From positions 1-22,446 of the forward strand of contig SWBL01000543.1 in assembly GCA_024195585.1 (NCBI GenBank): 22,446 nt of DNA, in the 5' to 3' direction. Every line of letters begins with the position of its first letter. The stretch's first letter is position 1. Source of the DNA: Aureobasidium sp. EXF-3400 (taxonomy: Eukaryota > Ascomycota > Dothideomycetes > Dothideales > Saccotheciaceae). The notes under the pieces are model-generated. The model was not told where the DNA came from, did no database searches, and was given only the letters and a program-made list of their open reading frames with translations. Of the stretch, positions 1-10,834 are shown piece after piece. Position numbers and translations under genes: made by a program.

Positions 1-334
1 GAGCCGTCATCTGCATGAGCTCTCTCTGGACACTTCTCGAGATCGAAAGGTACTGTGCATTTTGATAGCTTAGAAATTGCTTTGCGTCGAGTCGGGAGTC
101 GATCAAGTTAGGAGTTCAGGTCTCAATACTGCGAATCAGTAGGTTGGCTCTCCAGCTCATGCATCTCCATCTTTTAATGGTTGTAAAAATGCACAGTAGT
201 TTAGAGTTACACGGTGGTTTCCAGAGAGAGCTGGTGGCATGTGTCAATGTGGAAGAGAGTGGGGTCAGGAGCGACAGACTCCGAAATTTCATATCCCATA
301 CAAATGCATATACACACGAACCTGATGGATGCCT
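1..334. other. Left edge; 3' flank of the flippase gene
   Basis: This stretch lies beyond the stop codon of the minus-strand flippase and probably holds its 3'UTR and terminator region. No reading frame here has an ATG, a plausible length and recognisable content. I see no tRNA-like or repeat structure. A gene that begins outside the window cannot be excluded. Confidence 0.5.
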
Positions 335-3300
335 TTAGTCCCTGCTACTTGCCATCTCACCATATCTTCCTCTTTCTCTCGTTGTATCGTAAGCCTGCAA
401 CACTCTGGCTTGTGACTCATCGGTCTGCGAAAAAGCGTATCCACGCTGTTTGCGCATGCGCTGTACTTGGCGAACCTTGCGAATTGCTTTTTGGAATTGT
501 TCCATCCTGTCTCGAAGTTAGTGGCATCCGATGCAAAGAGCAAAGAGAAAATAAATACCTTGGTCGGTAGTCCTGAATGTTGTATTTCTGGATTTCCTGA
601 ACATGGTGGTAGGCTTGGGGATAGTACATGCGCTTGGCATACTTCCAGGCAAAGTCTCTGAGAAGACAAAGGACCGGAAGAACAATGATCGTCAGCCAGA
701 AGACAGGACTAGGAAACAGTCTTGGAACGACGCCAGCATATTCCATGCTGAATCCGAGTTTGGGTGCAACAGTCGCATAAATGGGTAAAAAGATAAACCA
801 GACCGCAAGACTGCCAGGTATCGCAATCACAGTGTATTTGGTCCAGAGGTTGGTGATCAGTGCTGCTTTGCCTAGAGTCGTAATAAGGCCAGCCGTATAT
901 AGAGTGGTTCCCCACACCCAGTGTCCAGCAATCTTGCCGTCGCTCTGAGGCAAATCCCAAAGGAAGATAAGCTCAGAAACAAAGTAAAGGATGAGAGAGT
1001 GGTAGAAGCCGTTTGCTACCCAACTAAAGAAGGAATGCATTCTAAAGAATACACCCTTCTGACTGAGTTGGTATAGTTGAGGGTATCGGTCCAGCAAACG
1101 AGCCGAGACGTATTGATCGAAGATACCAAGAACAAAGGGTGGCATTACTGTGAAGAGAACGTTGTAGAAACTCATCGTCCAGGATTCGAAGATGACTTCT
1201 CCAGAGAAGCCATTTTGGAAAGAGTACCAAAATTGGGTCATGAAGAGTGCCGTGTTCTTGTAGTAGAAGTACAAGATCATCTTGGAGATTCTTTGGTATG
1301 ACCAGGCTCCGTGGACGAGCAGTAGCTTGCGGAGGTATCGGAACTGAGCGATGGAGACATCGGCCGAACGTGCTGCTTGCAGACCTTCAACACCTGATAT
1401 ACCAATACCAATATGTGCAGCTTGAATCATTGAGACATCATTGGCGCCATCACCGATTGCTAGAAGAATGGCTTTCTTGTGACGCTTGACAAGCTTGACA
1501 ACGAGGGCTTTTTGGAGTGGCGAGACACGACTATGAACGGTTAGCAGACATTCGAGCGTAAAAAAACGATCACACATACCAGCAAATCACAGCCTTGCAA
1601 ATGACAGCCAAATCCAAGAAGAGTTTCTCCATGTCTTTCTCAAGTGCATAGGTGAGAGACTTTCCATCAATAACGAGTGCTAGAGTTTCGATCGTTATAC
1701 CAGACTGAAATTGACTCTGCACAGCACTCAGCTTCTTTTGCAAATTGTCCCTAGTAGCGGCTGCGGATTCTTCATTGACGATAAGAAGAGTCATATCCTC
1801 GCTGATCAGCTTACAACTCATACCAATGTTGATGGCAGTCTCTTGTCTGTCTCCAGTCAAGACCCAGATCTTGATACCAGCTGTTTGTAAAGTGTGAATA
1901 GTGTCTGGTACACCATCTTGCAACTTGTCTTCGATAGCTGTGGCACCCAGAAGAGTGAAGTCATGCTCAATGAGCTCAGCCGCCTTGTCCATTTCTTCAG
2001 CTCGGTTACCTCCAACGGTGGTCGCAGCTTCGTTGAAGACTTGCTGCCATCGTCTGAATTCTTCTTCTGGGACTTCGCGCATAGCGAGACACAGAGTTCT
2101 CAGTCCTTCAGCGGCATACTCCTCAAGGTGTTGCAGAGTGGCTTCAACATATGGATTGTCGCCACCAAGGCGCTCCAAGATGACGGTGTCGGCACCTTTA
2201 CAGTAGCATCTAATTTTGCCGTCAGGACATCTGAAAATGGTCGACATGCGCTTTCTGGTCGAGTTGAATTCGCAAACGGCCAAGAGCTCGTACTCCTGTT
2301 GTTCTCCATATACCTCGATCATGACTGAGCGCGGTTTGCGTGCAACGAACTTGTAGCCGAGCGTGACAGCACCTTCTACCAATGCGCCCTCGTCAGGTGA
2401 AGCTGCTTGATACTTGATTTTGCCACCCTTCTCTGAGCTCGTTTCTGGAATGACGGTATGACAAGTGGACAGTAGGGTCAAAAACTGGTTGATGATCTGG
2501 GCCGATGGGTGGTTTCGTCTATTGTGCTCCAAGCGAGTGAAGTCGAATATACCCATATCACCATCCTCTCCGGTTGATCTTCTGTCTTCGGGGACTTCGT
2601 CGGCATACTGTATTCCTGCAATTGAACTCTGTCTGAATTCCATCATGTTGCATGTGAGTGTGCCAGTCTTGTCTGAGAAGATGTATTCGACTTGACCCAG
2701 TTCTTCGACTAGAGAGGATGTCCTGCAGTTAGCAGGTGTGTCCGTCTTATCATAGTAGATGTCGAGATCCGAGCTAATGAGGATGGCCTGCCAATACTTG
2801 ATGATTTCGATCGTAACGAAAAGCGAAATAGGTACCAGATTTGAGTACAGCACCCAGTTGGTGAAGAAGTCACTGAAAAACTGCTTTCCACCGTTGACAG
2901 GAGTATAAGCTAAGTACCACATCTTCTTGCCTGAGGTGGCACGTGTGACGAGGTCACCGATAGAACTGATGATACTCAGAGCGACAAGAATACCACCAAG
3001 CATGAGGATTTGTAAGTTTACCAAGCGTTCGACAGCGGTCTTCTTAATGGGAGTGGCTGTCGCATTGCGCATAAGTTTTGTCTCATGGCCAGTAAAGACG
3101 ACAAGTCCATGCACCCACGGCGTGTTTCTCAGAGTAGCGCCGCGAAGCAAAAGTTGTTCCGGGTTCAAAGGTAATTCCTTTTCGCCGCCACCAGATTGCA
3201 TTGTCATGGTCGCCTCGTATGTATAGAGACTACTGTTGGGAGGTTCGGAGCGAATTCTGCCACCGAGTCTGCTGATGTCGGCGGGACTAACGAGGTTTGC

Positions 3301-4488
3301 AGTCTCTGGGATAGCTTGTTTGATCTTCAAGTTTGTCTCGCCATCAAGGTTTGCGGTCTCAATGTAGCATAGACCTTCAGGTTCAGAGCTGGCCAACAGG
3401 ACGAGATCGGCCGGAAACGGTTCTTCAGACTCTACACGAACGACATCTCCAACTGATATATTGATCCAGTTGCTATCCTGAAAAGTCGAGCCTCGCAGAA
3501 CGCGGGCTTTTGAAGTGTTGAGTTGTTTATCCTGAGATTTTCTGCGCGAATCTTCAACCATTTCTTTACCGGCTGAGACCAGAAGAACAATTCCAAGTGG
3601 CACAATAGTGGTGTATCTACTTGTGGGGGAGACACCAGGGATTTGTTGCAAGATTGCCGTAAACAAGAAGAACAAGTTGGCATACTTGGAGAACTGCTCA
3701 AACAAGAACTTTGGCAAGAAAGTTGCAAAGTTGTACTTGGAAGTCGAGACATGGTTGTCCACATACTTGTTGGCAGCGTTTGCAGGAGGATTGTTGAGAT
3801 GAATGATGCGAGGACCAGCAGCATTCGGATCTGGGCCTGAGCGACCAAGGCCAAACTTGAACTTGGCCCCAGGGGTACGCTTGGCAGGTGGAGGCGCGGA
3901 TGGTAGAGCATCAACACCACCAGATGCAATGTGAGATGAACGAGCACCAGCTTCGGTCAATGGCAAATCCATTTCTGAATAGCCGCCGGTGTTTGCGCCG
4001 AACATGTTCTTGGCGCGATCTACAATGCTGCCTCCAATCCCCATTATGCTATTTCTATTGCGCCCATGGCTAGTGAAGCGTGATTCATGCAAGCCTGGCA
4101 TATTGTCCTCATCGATACCTCCGCCGGATGCATAGTAGTCCCTGTCATCCGGAAGGTCGTCAAGATCGGAATAGGGCTGATAGTTATTCAGATCAGAGGT
4201 TTGAGAGTATTGTCTTCCTATAGTATCGTGCATGGGAATGTGTAGGCCAGTGGTAATCGGTGCGCCAGGACCTCCCGGCAGACCAGCTGTCGAAGAGGAC
4301 CCCACGAAATCATCATAACTGGTAGAGGCGCGAGGCGCATCGGAAGAGTCTATGTTGTGGTGGAGGAGTAGGTGATCGTCATCGGTGGGCGGGGGTTTGC
4401 CAGTATTGTAGACGGGCTGATCGTCCAGGTCGAGTAGAAGGTCGGAATTGGCAGACGGAGACGCCTGACCATGAGGTCTCCCGGCCAT
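335..4488 (-). CDS. DRS2: Drs2-type P4-ATPase, phospholipid flippase
   Basis: Members of this family flip aminophospholipids from the lumenal to the cytosolic leaflet of trans-Golgi and endosomal membranes, which drives vesicle formation. The CDS is complement(join(335..506,559..1530,1580..4488)), 1350 residues, about the usual fungal Drs2 length. The first ~210 residues are polar and disordered. They are followed by the first membrane pair (about 258-305), the actuator motif DGET (about 382-385), the PISL membrane motif (about 553-556) and the phosphorylation site DKTGT (Asp about 606). GDGANDVSMIQ follows in the hinge, then the remaining C-terminal membrane helices. The 49-base intron (1531-1579) splits a Cys codon before RVSPLQKA. 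The 52-base intron (507-558) splits the Arg after YRP. Both have GTAT donors and CTAAC branch sites. Reading through the second intron would replace the conserved MEQFQKAIRKVRQVQRMRKQ tail. The start is the ATG before AGRPHGQ; the upstream frame has no ATG. All catalytic motifs seen are intact. The subfamily call rests on sequence resemblance. Confidence 0.93.
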
Positions 4489-4990
4489 GGTTACTGAGAA
4501 GAAGCGTCGGCAATGCGCGCGCAACTGCTAGCAATCGCGTCGAGGCGAGAGTACCCGAGAGGTGACTCGCGGGTCAATAATACGGGGTGAGCGAGGCAGA
4601 TGCGACCGACCATTCGGTAGATGGCGGTAAGGACTCCTGAGCTGGGACGAGGCAGCCGAGACGTGACAAACAGGAGGTCAACGGCGACGCGGATGGAATC
4701 GCGAGAGCATAAATACTCTTCTAGCACGGCGTACGTCGAGGAACGAGACGAAAAGCAATGGATGGGCTGTGTTAGAGCTGTGGCCGCGTTTGCGACTGCC
4801 CTACCTTAGCGCGGCTGCGACTTCCTGGTCCACTCAGGAGGTGCAATTCAGCCAATGGGAAATCAGTCCTCGGACCATCTCCGTTGAACCCTGAACATCA
4901 CCGCCTCGGTCTCATACACGAGGATAAACTGTTGGTTTCTTGGTATATACATCTTTCAGGAGCAGGACATCCATCGCCATAATCTCCAAG
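4489..4990. promoter_or_regulatory. Divergent intergenic region, flippase / small ORF
   Basis: About 500 bases separate the flippase start (minus strand) from the candidate small plus-strand ORF, so the region should hold the flippase promoter and 5'UTR. The part next to the flippase is GC-rich with several CG-rich runs. A TATATAC run lies at about 4942-4950 on the plus strand, roughly 45 bases upstream of the small ORF. I could not assign specific factor sites. Confidence 0.4.
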
Positions 4991-5212
4991 ATGCCACTCC
5001 GACATACACCAAACCCCTCGCCTGCCACATCAGCCTTTCTCGTACTCCAAGGCTTGGCAGTGGTGTTGACTGCAGACTATCTTGTCGCTGCTGCTCAATC
5101 TCGTCCGAGCAGTTTCTCTGCAGCTTTGCGAGGACTCAACATAACCAAAACACCACCACCTTTCCGGCAACTCCACGAAGGAGAGGAGCATGACTTGAGC
5201 AAAAGTCGATGA
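4991..5212 (+). CDS. Hypothetical small protein, one likely membrane segment
   Basis: This uninterrupted ORF encodes 73 residues and is of unknown function. The ATG has an A at -3 (TCCAAGATGCC), a good eukaryotic start context. A Pro/Thr-rich N-terminus (MPLRHTPNPSP) leads into a hydrophobic stretch at about residues 13-37, with cores FLVLQGLAVVL and LVAAA, which could be one membrane helix or a signal anchor. The rest is polar and ends in a charged tail (EGEEHDLSKSR). It lies divergent to the flippase. No family motif is recognisable, and a chance ORF in the flippase upstream region is possible. The opposite strand also carries an open frame of about 135 codons across 5030-5437 with no ATG-supported conserved content, so coding here is uncertain. 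Confidence 0.4.
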   Translation: MPLRHTPNPSPATSAFLVLQGLAVVLTADYLVAAAQSRPSSFSAALRGLNITKTPPPFRQLHEGEEHDLSKSR

Positions 5213-5909
5213 AGTGGGAGTCGAGTCAAGCTGATACGAGTTTTCAAGCCATCTGGTGGGGATCATGGTCAACGACCTATCATGTGCCTCATCAGCTTGT
5301 CCGGTCCGTCGACTCAATTGAAAATCTATCAAAGATTGCGGAAGCACTGGCAATATCTTGTGTGGCTCAACATTTCTCTTAAACGAGTTCTTGTTGCTAT
5401 TGGGGTTTATCAGACAGGGTGGTAGGCACAGCAACATGGAACAAATCTATTATCTATCTCTACATGTGCAACTCTTATATGAGCAAGCAATAGTTGGCTC
5501 TTTGTGACTCTGCTGTCTCTAGATTGCAGATCCCCAGATTGCGTTGCTCGTTGTTCAAGAAGACCAGGACATGTCAAGACTTCCAGTAGCAAGATGTCAA
5601 TATTGCGGTGTTCAGCTTTGGATATCAATAACTGTCAGCCAACCTTGACATTGGACCAGATCAAAACATTCCACATCATGTTGTCTTAGTTCAACATGTT
5701 TGGTATCTAGACAAGACTCTGAATGACTGAATTAGAAGCTCATAAATATCAGACAGTGTTGGTTTGGTAGATGCAGGTGACTGAGCGCGCGTTGACCACA
5801 TGACGACGCTACTGTAATTGACTTCCCCATAATCGAACGCGAGACGCGCCCTCCTTCCACTTTGTTGCGGCCCTTTGAACCAGAATTAAGAGGCAGCAAT
5901 CACCGCATC
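5213..5909. other. Intergenic, promoter side of the DDT/WHIM gene
   Basis: About 700 bases with no convincing gene on either strand. The right end should hold the promoter and 5'UTR of the gene starting at 5910. It is AT-richer in the middle (about 5690-5770), with a CATAAATATC run near 5741-5750. No repeat or RNA structure stands out. Confidence 0.4.
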
Positions 5910-7839
5910 ATGGACGACTCTGATTCTTCCAGCCTTTCTTCGGCACCGCCGACCGACGACGAGAAGCTTGCGCCTATCTTCAAAAAGATGGCAAAGGGCA
6001 AGAAGGCTGCCCCTAGAAAGAAGAAGGCTCCTGTTACTCCTCCAACTCCACCTTCACCGCCGCGACCCAAGCGATCCCCTTCTCCGCCGCATGAGGAGTC
6101 CCTCGCCGACAACCCTGATGTCGCCGTACGTCAAGCTCATCTCAGACGCGTGCAAACGCGACATGGCCTACATGCTAACGAATCATTGACCAGTTCCTTG
6201 TCATGTTCCGATCTCGCTTCAGCCATGCATTCCCTTCGAAACTACCCCATTTTGGTCCTCAGGATATCGAGAGAGGTGTCGCCGAATCTCCTCCATCGCC
6301 GCATGTTGAGGATCTGATGTGCGCCATGCTTGCACTTGTCCTAAACCGCAAGAAGCCCGTCGAGTGAGTTCCAGGCACATCCTGGGTTCACTCAACACAG
6401 CACTAACACACAAGTAGACGAGGTCATCATGGTCGCGCAATGGAAGAAGCTTTGTCGACGCAGAAACACCAATGGCCGCTGTCTTGGAACCGTGTCAATC
6501 CTCTCGCTGGCAGCAGAACCTTCCCCGACATGTCGCCCACCGAACGTTTGAACCTCCTCCGCACCCTCGCAATCTGGTCGCTCACGTCATCTGAAATTGT
6601 CTCACAAACTATCAAAGACTCATACAAGGTTTCGCGCCGCGAAGATGACATTAACCAACCGCTGTCGGTCCAGCATTGGGGTTACGATGGCGATAGGAGA
6701 AAGTACTATCTGATCGAGGGGCAAGAGGATACCAGCTTCCGTGTGTACCGCGAAGCCAATCGTCTCAGTCAACACCCTCAATGGTGGAGTGTCGCTGAGA
6801 CTATTGACGAGGTCAATGCCCTGGCAGAGAAGCTCGAGACCAAGGATACCACCCAAGCTGCCCGCCGTCTGGCCGACAAGATAAAGGCTGCTGTGCCAAG
6901 ATTCGAGGCATCTGAGGAGGCAAGTCTATGTAATCTTATCTGCTGCACATGGAACTGACTATTTCGCAGAAACGCAGACGTCGCGAATACCGCCAAGCGC
7001 GCAAGGCGCAATTCACCAAACCCGAACCTGGTTTCTCGCTCTACGAAGGTCGCACTCGTGGCAAGCGCATTCGTTACACATATTCCGACAATGAAGATGA
7101 GTCTGATGCCACAGGCTCACGTCGCTCTGCCAGGTATTCCGGCCACTCCACCCCTGCCGATTCAGGCCCGGTCGTCACCGCCAGCGGACGTCAAGTTCGT
7201 CCTGCAAGAACAGGTATCTACGGTGAATCTCTGCTCAGTGGTCAAGGCAAGACATCTGACTATGCCGCCTCGGAGACGTCGCGCACCTCTGGAGGAAGAG
7301 CCACAAGAAACAGCACACGTCTTTCGCCGCTGAACGGAGATCGCAAGAGAAAGTCACGAGGATACAATTCTATGGACGAAGACAGCGAGGAAGATGCGCC
7401 TTCTAGCGGAAACGAATGGGATGGAGGCGACGACGACGATGACGATAACGATGTGGATGATGTCGATATGGCCGATGGAGAAGACGAAGATGACATGGAT
7501 CTCGACCAGGACGTGAAGAAGAGTCTAGTGGTCAAGCTCATGGTGAAGAGACCTCAAGAGTCAGTCAAGACAGAAGATGCACCTACGAACGAGAAACCAC
7601 CGCCTGCCACCGATGTGTCTCGAGTTTCAGTCGCTCGACAAGACCTCGAGAACTTGTCAACCAAGGACGAGCCCGCGCCAGCACCGCCTGTAGCAGAGCC
7701 GCTTGTAGATGGACACCCTGCAGCAGTCGACTCGATGGATTTCGAGGTGCCCATCCAAAAGACCTACCACGCTCACCCACCTCCTGCACATTTGCCTGCA
7801 GCCAATATTCCTGACCAGCAGACCAATGGCAGTGTCTGA
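5910..7839 (+). CDS. DDT/WHIM-like chromatin-associated protein
   Basis: The CDS is join(5910..6125,6194..6363,6418..6919,6970..7839), 585 residues. Residues 1-70 are Ser/Pro/Lys-rich with basic runs. A DDT-like helical region follows from about residue 70 (VAFLVMFRSRF, then FGPQDIERGV, then a Leu-rich VEDLMCAMLALVLNRKK). A WHIM1-like stretch (MSPTERLNLLRTLAIWSL) and a block resembling the remodeller-subunit motif (WGYDGDRRKYYLIEG) come next. The C-terminal half is disordered, with basic KRRRREYRQARKAQF and a strong Asp/Glu run at about 446-480. DDT and WHIM domains occur in ISWI-type remodelling subunits such as Acf1/Itc1 and RSF1, where they bind the ATPase and linker DNA. A nuclear remodelling role is therefore inferred. 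Introns 1 and 2 are GT-AG; intron 3 (6920-6969) begins with GC. The ATG at 5910 is the first in frame. A possible 3-base acceptor shift (AAGTAG) exists at intron 2. Confidence 0.82.
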
Positions 7840-8446
7840 GCAATTCATGTTTCTTCAATTCTGTTTCGTCGGTTTGGAGTTTGGAAGGTTCGGGTTTACA
7901 TTATATCCCTTTGGCGGTGTGGTTACAAAAGAACTTGGGGGAAAGTGGCAGGAAGGAGTATCATGGATCATGAGCATCAACACAACGCGGGTTGCTTTGT
8001 TTGTACTATATAATATTGAGGTTGAGGGACTAAAACGACGTTCCGAAATTGGAGCGAAACCACTCGGCTGATTCTGTTTCTCCTATTACCCGTGTAACAG
8101 CTATAATATAGCTGCCTGAGATCATATGACAAGTTTTCTTGGTGCCAAGAGTGGTTTTGGTTAGTTTTTTGTATGACCATTGGTTAACATGGGGTTAAGA
8201 GTTTAGACGGACATGAGTATGTTTTGTAAAGACGCAAATAGGTTTGAGGTCGGCGTGATGAGTGAAAAGGCAAGACACGTCTCGCAAGAAGGGGACAGCT
8301 ACCCTACATAACACTCCAAGATCGAGCAAGACCAAGGTGCAGCAAGTCGTACAGTAAAGAAGCGGCATACGTACGAACCTGTTTAAACTACATCTGGACT
8401 ACCTGAGGAGAAGAAACGTCAAGAAGCACTGAAAACCCACCCAGCA
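7840..8446. other. Intergenic region between two tandem plus-strand genes
   Basis: This holds the 3'UTR of the DDT/WHIM gene and the promoter of the next gene. An AT-rich ACTATATAATATTGAG run lies near 8006-8021. A near-perfect palindrome is at 8098-8114. No coding region is supported. Confidence 0.4.
8098..8114. repeat. Short perfect inverted repeat
   Basis: CAGCTATA-A-TATAGCTG has two 8-base arms around a single central A. It lies about 260 bases after the upstream stop codon, so it could be part of the 3' end region or a dimeric protein-binding site. The loop is too small for a stable hairpin. Chance is also possible. Confidence 0.5.
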
Positions 8447-9505
8447 ATGCAGCTGCACCACTCCCACAGCACCAGCAACACCAGCATCGCCAAACCCGCA
8501 AAGAGCAGTTGCAGTACCGCCATTACTTCACGCAACACCTCAACAAAAAGTTCAACCTCCACCACCTACGACGAAACAAGCTGTTTGTTACCTCACGAGC
8601 GAGGGCCTTCTTCACCTACACCTACACCTACACCTACACCTGCTTCTGCTTCTACTTCCACTCCCACACAACAACCTTGCCAACATCCTCCACAGCTGCG
8701 ATATCCCCCCTCTTCTACAACATCTTCGGCAACGGCATCTTTGCACCACATCTTGACTTTGCATCCACGTCAAATCGCCATTCTGGAGGCTGCACGCGCA
8801 CGAGAAGAAGCCCAAAGAGCTGCCGAGCCAGAGCCAGAGCCAGAGCTACAAGACGAAGGAGATATGAACAGACATGTACTCAGCAGAATCGACTGTATCG
8901 AGATCGATCTCTGGCACGAACGGATCCGCGACTACGAAGCTGCAGAACTGGGTTTAGTTTCCGCTGCCGAGTTGGGATTGGTGCGGGAAGTTGACGAGAG
9001 CGAGGAAAGAGAAGAAAATGTTAGGATTGAGGTGGAAGAGGAGGATGGAGGACGGTTGAGTAGGGTACAAACCTATGTCAATGATTTTGCAGATGTGGAA
9101 GGAAGAGAGGGCAGGCAAGGACAAAGTCACGGCAGAAATAAAAGGAAGGTTAGTAGTATTGCGCAGAGGTTTGGGAGTGTGAGTTTGTCGCTCAATCACT
9201 TTCATCCTTATTTCTGGGTTGATGTTGCCGGGGTTTGTTTGTTGATATTGCTGGTTCTTGCCTTTCTTTTCTTTATTGGGTTTGGACTCAGGTATGATAG
9301 AGAGGGTATCTGTAAGGGACATGGAGGTGTGGGCGCAGCGAGTTTTTGGGTTGCGGTGCAGATGCTTGTGGCTTTGGGGATGGGCTTGATGTTGCAGGTT
9401 CCGGTGCATAGGGGTTTGGTACCTTTTGTGTTGCCTTTTTGGGTGGTGGGAACTTTCGGAGTTGTGTTTGGGTTCAAAATATTGGCTGGATGCTTGAGGG
9501 ATTGA
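8447..9505 (+). CDS. Hypothetical protein, disordered N-terminus, three membrane segments
   Basis: This single-exon ORF encodes 352 residues of unknown function. Residues 1-100 are Ser/Thr/Pro-rich low complexity, including a (PT)n run from a hexanucleotide repeat. A Glu/Ala-rich predicted helix around residues 110-135 contains an EPEPEPE run. An acidic region at about 183-200 precedes a basic patch (GRNKRK, about 229-234). Three hydrophobic segments lie near 258-281 (CLLILLVLAFLFFIGFG), 297-318 and 323-348. The shape suggests a membrane protein with a long cytosolic tail. The basic patch before the first helix would favour the N-terminus facing the cytosol. A dense composition pattern over 1 kb and a clean ATG support coding. 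I recognise no family. Confidence 0.7.
   Translation: MQLHHSHSTSNTSIAKPAKSSCSTAITSRNTSTKSSTSTTYDETSCLLPHERGPSSPTPTPTPTPASASTSTPTQQPCQHPPQLRYPPSSTTSSATASLHHILTLHPRQIAILEAARAREEAQRAAEPEPEPELQDEGDMNRHVLSRIDCIEIDLWHERIRDYEAAELGLVSAAELGLVREVDESEEREENVRIEVEEEDGGRLSRVQTYVNDFADVEGREGRQGQSHGRNKRKVSSIAQRFGSVSLSLNHFHPYFWVDVAGVCLLILLVLAFLFFIGFGLRYDREGICKGHGGVGAASFWVAVQMLVALGMGLMLQVPVHRGLVPFVLPFWVVGTFGVVFGFKILAGCLRD
8613..8641 (+). repeat. Hexanucleotide tandem repeat (CACCTA)n inside the CDS
   Basis: Nearly five copies of CACCTA stand head to tail. In frame they encode alternating Pro-Thr residues in the disordered N-terminus of the 8447-9505 protein. Because the unit is six bases, copy-number change would keep the frame. 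This makes it a candidate length-variable site between strains. Confidence 0.85.
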
Positions 9506-10834
9506 GTTCAAGACTCAATGGAGATGTGTAGTATGGGTATAGCAGCCTCATAGAGGTCGACAGGTCACCGTCACCACACAGCGACGCTGGTTCCTTGTCA
9601 AGAATTTTGCTGGTCGATCTTACCAAAGTATTGTGGTAGTAGCCCATAACCGATCGTCTCGATCAGCCACACACCTACCCTGACAGTGCTATTGAGCCTG
9701 ATGATCGAAATGAAGATATCCAAGGAAACAAAAGAAAAAAAACAATTCACAGATTTGGATATGCGCTTGTTAAGCGAGCAGTTGCGTGTTGCATTGTTGT
9801 GGTGACTCGTGAGAATTGGAAGCAAAGCATCGGGGCTCCCAGCCTCATGACGAGTATTAGCAGTTTCCGCGGATTCTCGATGTGGACTATGGACAGGACA
9901 GTGACACGACTCTCGTTTGCCGCAAAGACCAAGCTAGAGTTCAAAAAGGCTGGATGTCAAAGTCAAATAAATCCTTCATGACCGGAACCTAAAAGGATTT
10001 GTTTAGTTTGGGAGATGGATCAGACGAGCAAAAGATGATTCGTGGAAGAAGGAATTGATCAAATCTCTTTGTTCGTTTGGCGAGATGGACTTTCACCAAA
10101 TATATTGCTGCTTCGCCAAAGGTGGCAGGGCCGGAGCGGTCGGGTGGGTGGAGCCTTACAGGAATAGGCACTGTTTTGAGGCAAGGCTGGTTTCGTCGGA
10201 GACCGCTCGGTCGCTCTGGCGGGTTTAATCTTATCGTCGGTAAAAAGAAAGTTTGTAACGGGGATACATAAAGGCTAAATAACTATATGTCTGGTGAAAA
10301 TAGAGGCGTGCAATAATGCTGTTGCAACTTGATACTGTAATCGCGAGGAGTTTTGAAAGCATGTCAAGCTGTTACGGATCTTCTTCTCAAGTATGCAGTT
10401 GAGTATCAGAGTGAGACTGTTGTGTCAGGAACAAGCGCTGTGCGCTTGCTTCCGACGAGGCTGAAACATGAGCCGGGCAATGATCGCCGCGGAAAGCGCG
10501 TCCCTGGTTCAGACTGGCCATCGCAGAGCAGTGACAATTTTCGAGTGTGGAAGGCCATGTGACGGCTTGTTTTCGACGTCTAGTATCACACGAAGGCCTT
10601 GAAACGGACAAAGCATGTTTGATACAAACCAGCACTTTGTCCGGACGCCAAAAGACGCCACTACATTGCTCTCTCTTAACCACCCGCTGCGGCTGATGTT
10701 GGACGACTCACATACTCGCACATGCTAGAGTACATGCACGCTGTACCGAGCGCTATCCCACTCAACACTGTCATCTCACTACTCTCTCCCAACCTCGTCT
10801 TCTCATCCCCGTCCACACTCTATTCCTCGCAACC
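9506..10834. other. Gene-free stretch of 1.3 kb
   Basis: I read both strands and found no ORF with an ATG and protein-like composition, and no tRNA or rRNA. The right end (about 10760-10834) is pyrimidine-rich and probably holds the promoter and 5'UTR of the next gene. A perfect inverted repeat CAAGCGC-TGT-GCGCTTG lies at 10432-10448. A GC-richer patch surrounds 10120-10220. The rest shows nothing assignable. Confidence 0.45.

Noticed and set aside
5030..5437. Minus-strand open frame of about 135 codons opposite the small ORF at 4991-5212
   Set aside because: The start is not supported by context, the composition is random-looking and there is no recognisable motif. At most one strand codes here, and the plus ORF has the better start.
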